Shown here in pieces: positions 56,201-58,595 of a stretch of DNA of 58,595 nt. Each line of letters begins with the position of its first letter. Within the stretch, counting starts at the first letter, position 1. Source of the DNA: CAZUDO01 sp964618895 (GTDB lineage: Bacteria; Desulfobacterota; Binatia; DP-6); NCBI GenBank assembly GCA_964618895.1, contig CAZUDO010000132.1:1-58595 (forward strand), in the 5' to 3' direction. Both the position numbers and the translations under genes were made by a program. The notes under the pieces were generated by a model that searched no databases, was not told the DNA's origin, and saw only the letters and a program-made list of their open reading frames with translations.

Positions 56201-57826
56201 ATGGCCGATCAGACCACGCTCATCCTGTCCGCGGCGCGGTCCGGCCTCGACGCCGCCCTCGAGGCCGGCCGGCGGATCACCAACGCCGGCAAGGCCATCG
56301 ACGACCATCAGGTCCACGCCGAGCGCCTGGCGTACTCCGCCACCGAGGTCGCTGCCGCCGAGGCGCTGGCCGCCTACGCGCGCGACCGGCACGTCGCCGG
56401 CGGGGGCGACCCGACCACGGATGCGATGGCGGCCGCGTTCGCCGCCGAGATCGCCGATCGGCTGCGGGCCCGCATCGACGGCCACCGCGACGACTTCGGG
56501 GTCTCCGACGTCGTGCTCGCCAAGGGCCTCGGCGCCCCCGACGTGCAGGCGGCCATCCGCGCCGCCCAGCACGAGGCGCGCTTCCGGCAGATCGGCCAGG
56601 AGGTCATCCGGACGCGCGGCGTCAGCAATGCCTACATCGACGGCGACCTGGCCGAGATGGCGCGCGACTCGGCGCGGGCGTTCGCCCGGAAAGTCGTCGC
56701 CCCGCTCGCCGAGCGCCTGCACCGCCACGACGATCTCGTGCCCGAAACAATCATCGCGCAGATGGCGGAGCTCGGCTACTTCGGCATGTCGGTGCCCGAA
56801 GAGTACGGCGGGCAGGGCATGGGCAACCTGCCCATGATCATCATCACCGAGGAGCTGTCGGCGGCGTCGCTGGCGGGGGCGGGCAGCCTCATCACGCGGC
56901 CGGAGATCCTGACCAAGGCCCTGCTGAAGGGCGGCACCGAAGCGCAGAAGAAGCAGTGGCTGCCGCCGGTGGCCGCCGGCACGCTGATGGTCGGCATCTC
57001 GGTGACCGAGCCCGACACCGGGTCCGACGTGGCGTCGCTGCGCTGCCGCGCCGAGCGCGCCGACGGCGGCTGGGTCATCTCGGGCGCCAAGGCGTGGTGC
57101 ACCTTCGCGGGGCGCGCCAACGTGCTGGCGCTGCTGGCGCGCACCAATCCGGATCTCAAGCTCGGCGCCAAGGGGCTGTCGCTGTTCATCGTCCCGAAGG
57201 ACGCCTTCGACGGCCGCGAGTTCGAGATGCGCCAGCCGGGCGGCGGCACGCTGCACGGCAAGGCCGACGCCACGCCCGGCTATCGCGGCATGCACTCGTT
57301 CACGCTCGCCTTCGATCGGTATCGCGTGCCGGCCGAGAACCTGATCGGCGAGGCGGCGGGGGAGGGCAAGGGCTTCTCCCTGCAGATGCAGGGCTTCGCC
57401 GCCGGCCGCCTGCAGACCGGTGGCCGCGCCAGCGGACTCGCCCAGGCGGCGCTCGAGGCGACGGCGACCTACGCCGCCGAGCGGAAGCAATTCGGGCGGC
57501 CGATCGGCGACTTCCAGCTGACCCAGCACAAGCTCGGCCGGATGGCGACCCACCTGGCCGCCGCCCGCCAGCTGACCTACGCCGGCGCGCGCGCCATGGA
57601 CGCCGACGAGAGCGTGACCCTTGAGCCGGCGATGGCGAAATTGTTCGCCTCCGACGTGGCGGTGTGGGTGACGCAGGAGGGGCAGCTCATCCACGGGGGC
57701 TGGGGCTATGCCGAGGAGTTCGCGATCGCGCGTCACGTGGTCGACGCGCTCGTGCTGCCGATCTTCGAGGGCGTGAAGCCGATCCTCGAGCTGAAAGTGA
57801 TCGCGCGCCAGCTGTTGGCGGGCTGA
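56201..57826 (+). CDS. Acyl-CoA dehydrogenase with N-terminal extension, (2S)-methylsuccinyl-CoA dehydrogenase-like
   Basis: 541 residues, about 160 longer than ordinary acyl-CoA dehydrogenases and matching the length of Mcd of the ethylmalonyl-CoA pathway. Extension about 1-150 includes AGKAIDDHQVHAERLAYSAT. The ACAD core has MAELGYFGMSVPEEYGGQGM, FAD/substrate strand VGISVTEPDTGSDVASL, SGAKAWCTFAGRANVLALLA, RKQFGRPIGDFQLTQHKLG, QLIHGGWGYAEEFAIARHVV and catalytic base Glu523 in PIFEGVKPILELKVIAR. Mcd oxidises methylsuccinyl-CoA to mesaconyl-CoA. The nearby epimerase and malyl-CoA lyase support that pathway. The ATG at 56201 replaces the longer open frame, which overlaps the divergent esterase. 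Confidence 0.82.
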   Translation: MADQTTLILSAARSGLDAALEAGRRITNAGKAIDDHQVHAERLAYSATEVAAAEALAAYARDRHVAGGGDPTTDAMAAAFAAEIADRLRARIDGHRDDFGVSDVVLAKGLGAPDVQAAIRAAQHEARFRQIGQEVIRTRGVSNAYIDGDLAEMARDSARAFARKVVAPLAERLHRHDDLVPETIIAQMAELGYFGMSVPEEYGGQGMGNLPMIIITEELSAASLAGAGSLITRPEILTKALLKGGTEAQKKQWLPPVAAGTLMVGISVTEPDTGSDVASLRCRAERADGGWVISGAKAWCTFAGRANVLALLARTNPDLKLGAKGLSLFIVPKDAFDGREFEMRQPGGGTLHGKADATPGYRGMHSFTLAFDRYRVPAENLIGEAAGEGKGFSLQMQGFAAGRLQTGGRASGLAQAALEATATYAAERKQFGRPIGDFQLTQHKLGRMATHLAAARQLTYAGARAMDADESVTLEPAMAKLFASDVAVWVTQEGQLIHGGWGYAEEFAIARHVVDALVLPIFEGVKPILELKVIARQLLAG

Positions 57827-57832
57827 GCGCGG

Positions 57833-58595
57833 TCAGTCGCGCTTCGGCGACGGCGAGAAATCGAAGCCGAGCGTTGGCTCCGGGGCGAGCACGTCGCGCG
57901 CCAGGCGGAGGCCCGCCGCCGGCCGCCGATCGCGTACGCGCACATGCCGCGGGGCGGGATCGTCGCGACGCGCGAGTGTCGACCGCGGGTCGGGCCGGTG
58001 CACGGGGCGCGTCCGCGGGCGGATGGGCAGGCGGCCGGTGGCGGCGAGCGCAATCCGTTCGCGCGCGATCGCGACGTAGCCCGGGTCGAGGTCGGCGCCG
58101 GCGGCGCGCCGGCCGTGCAGGACGGCGGCGCAGGCCGTGGTGCCCACCCCCAGGTACGGGTCGACCACCAGGTCGTCGGGCCTGGTGGTGGCGAGCACGA
58201 AGCGCTCGACCAGCTCGACCGGGAACTGGCAGGGATGGATCGTCTTCTCGATGTGGTTCGCTTTCACGTTGGGGAACACCCACACGTCGCCGGGGTTCTT
58301 GCCGCCGGGGTGGCCGCTGTACTCGCCCGCGCGCGGCCCCTTCCAGGCGCGCTTGCCGGGGTACTTCTGCGGCACGCGGAGCGGGTCGAGGTGGAAGACG
58401 TAGTCGTCGCCCTTGGTGAACCAGAGGATGGTCTCGTGCCGGCCGGAGAGGCGGCGCGTGCAGTGGAGGCCGTGCTCGAAGTGCCCGACGACGCGGTTGC
58501 GCAGCCGGAGCTCCGCGGGGCGCTGGAAGAGCGGGTAGAGCAGGCAGTCGAGCGGCACGACGACGCCGTCGCTGACGTGGTTGCCGACCTGCCAG
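57833..58595 (-). CDS. DNA methyltransferase, 5' end beyond the window
   Basis: At least 253 residues, open to the last base of the window (the frame begins WQVGNHVSDGVVVPLDCLLY). TRRLSGRHETILWFTKGDDY, FPNVKANHIEKTIHPCQFPV and ELVERFVLATTRPDDLVVDP plus YLGVGTTACAAVLHGRRAAG are the C-terminal half of a beta-class N6-adenine/N4-cytosine methylase, with motif I (DPYLGVGTT) C-terminal. The catalytic DPPY/SPPY should lie outside the window. The last about 60 residues are an Arg/Pro-rich tail without homology. It ends 6 bp from the convergent dehydrogenase. Any restriction partner would have to be beyond the window edge. Confidence 0.85.
   Translation of the reverse strand, partial: WQVGNHVSDGVVVPLDCLLYPLFQRPAELRLRNRVVGHFEHGLHCTRRLSGRHETILWFTKGDDYVFHLDPLRVPQKYPGKRAWKGPRAGEYSGHPGGKNPGDVWVFPNVKANHIEKTIHPCQFPVELVERFVLATTRPDDLVVDPYLGVGTTACAAVLHGRRAAGADLDPGYVAIARERIALAATGRLPIRPRTRPVHRPDPRSTLARRDDPAPRHVRVRDRRPAAGLRLARDVLAPEPTLGFDFSPSPKRD

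Overview
This is a high-GC (roughly 70%) bacterial chromosome segment with a Gram-negative envelope. It has two apolipoprotein N-acyltransferase genes, beta-barrel outer-membrane proteins, an RND/MMPL lipid transporter and many Sec-exported proteins. The gene set also includes GTP-type PEP carboxykinase, a malyl-CoA-type lyase, a malate/succinate-CoA ligase, a methylsuccinyl-CoA dehydrogenase-like flavoprotein, and secreted proteins with DUF4215 and DNRLRE modules. Together these suggest a deltaproteobacterial-grade soil or sediment lineage; Binatota/Binatia-like is my guess, inferred from gene content only.

Layout. 0-0.6 kb: a frameshifted RelE toxin remnant and the solo end of a transposable element. 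0.7-13 kb (+): a giant zinc-ribbon/kinase/AAA/TPR/cyclase regulator, a FeeM/LuxI-type N-acyl synthase with an MMPL exporter, a secreted EF-hand-like protein, Lnt-1 and an alpha/beta-hydrolase-cyclase fusion. 13.2-14.2 kb: a RAYT (Y1/HUH transposase) element with a broken transposase. 14.5-25.4 kb: an outer-membrane barrel, an SDR, an SMP-30-like protein, two large Cys-rich secreted proteins, a CocE-type hydrolase and an NRDE protein. 25.4-28.1 kb: a tandem array of toxin-antitoxin cassettes. Each cassette is preceded by a copy of the 3' two-thirds of tRNA-Leu(CAG), and the array ends at the intact tRNA gene. 28.1-41.9 kb: cupin, SRPBCC, an orphan DNA methylase, PEPCK, response regulators, a DUF2804 protein, a heparinase-like protein, Lnt-2, a B12-type radical SAM protein and a large histidine kinase. 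41.9-51.2 kb (-): a tightly packed run of genes (malate-CoA ligase alpha/beta, ferredoxin, DUF481 barrel, malyl-CoA lyase, VOC epimerase, NtrC-type regulator, two secreted proteins). 51.2-58.6 kb: a decayed VapBC-type module, a double GFA protein, a truncated secreted protein next to a second, intact RAYT element, a retropepsin-like protein, an esterase, the methylsuccinyl-CoA dehydrogenase candidate and a truncated DNA methylase.

How it fits together. The minus-strand run at 46.7-51.2 kb plus the flavoprotein at 56.2 kb covers several steps of C4/C5 acyl-CoA chemistry (ethylmalonyl-CoA pathway and/or malyl-CoA cleavage). PEPCK links that chemistry to gluconeogenesis. The 5.8-8.8 kb pair looks like an acyl-product synthase with its exporter behind a dyad-symmetric operator. 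The most unusual region is the tRNA-Leu cassette array. There, and in the VapC and RelE remnants elsewhere, toxins have repeatedly lost their catalytic residues or reading frame, and three of the antitoxin genes next to toxins remain intact.
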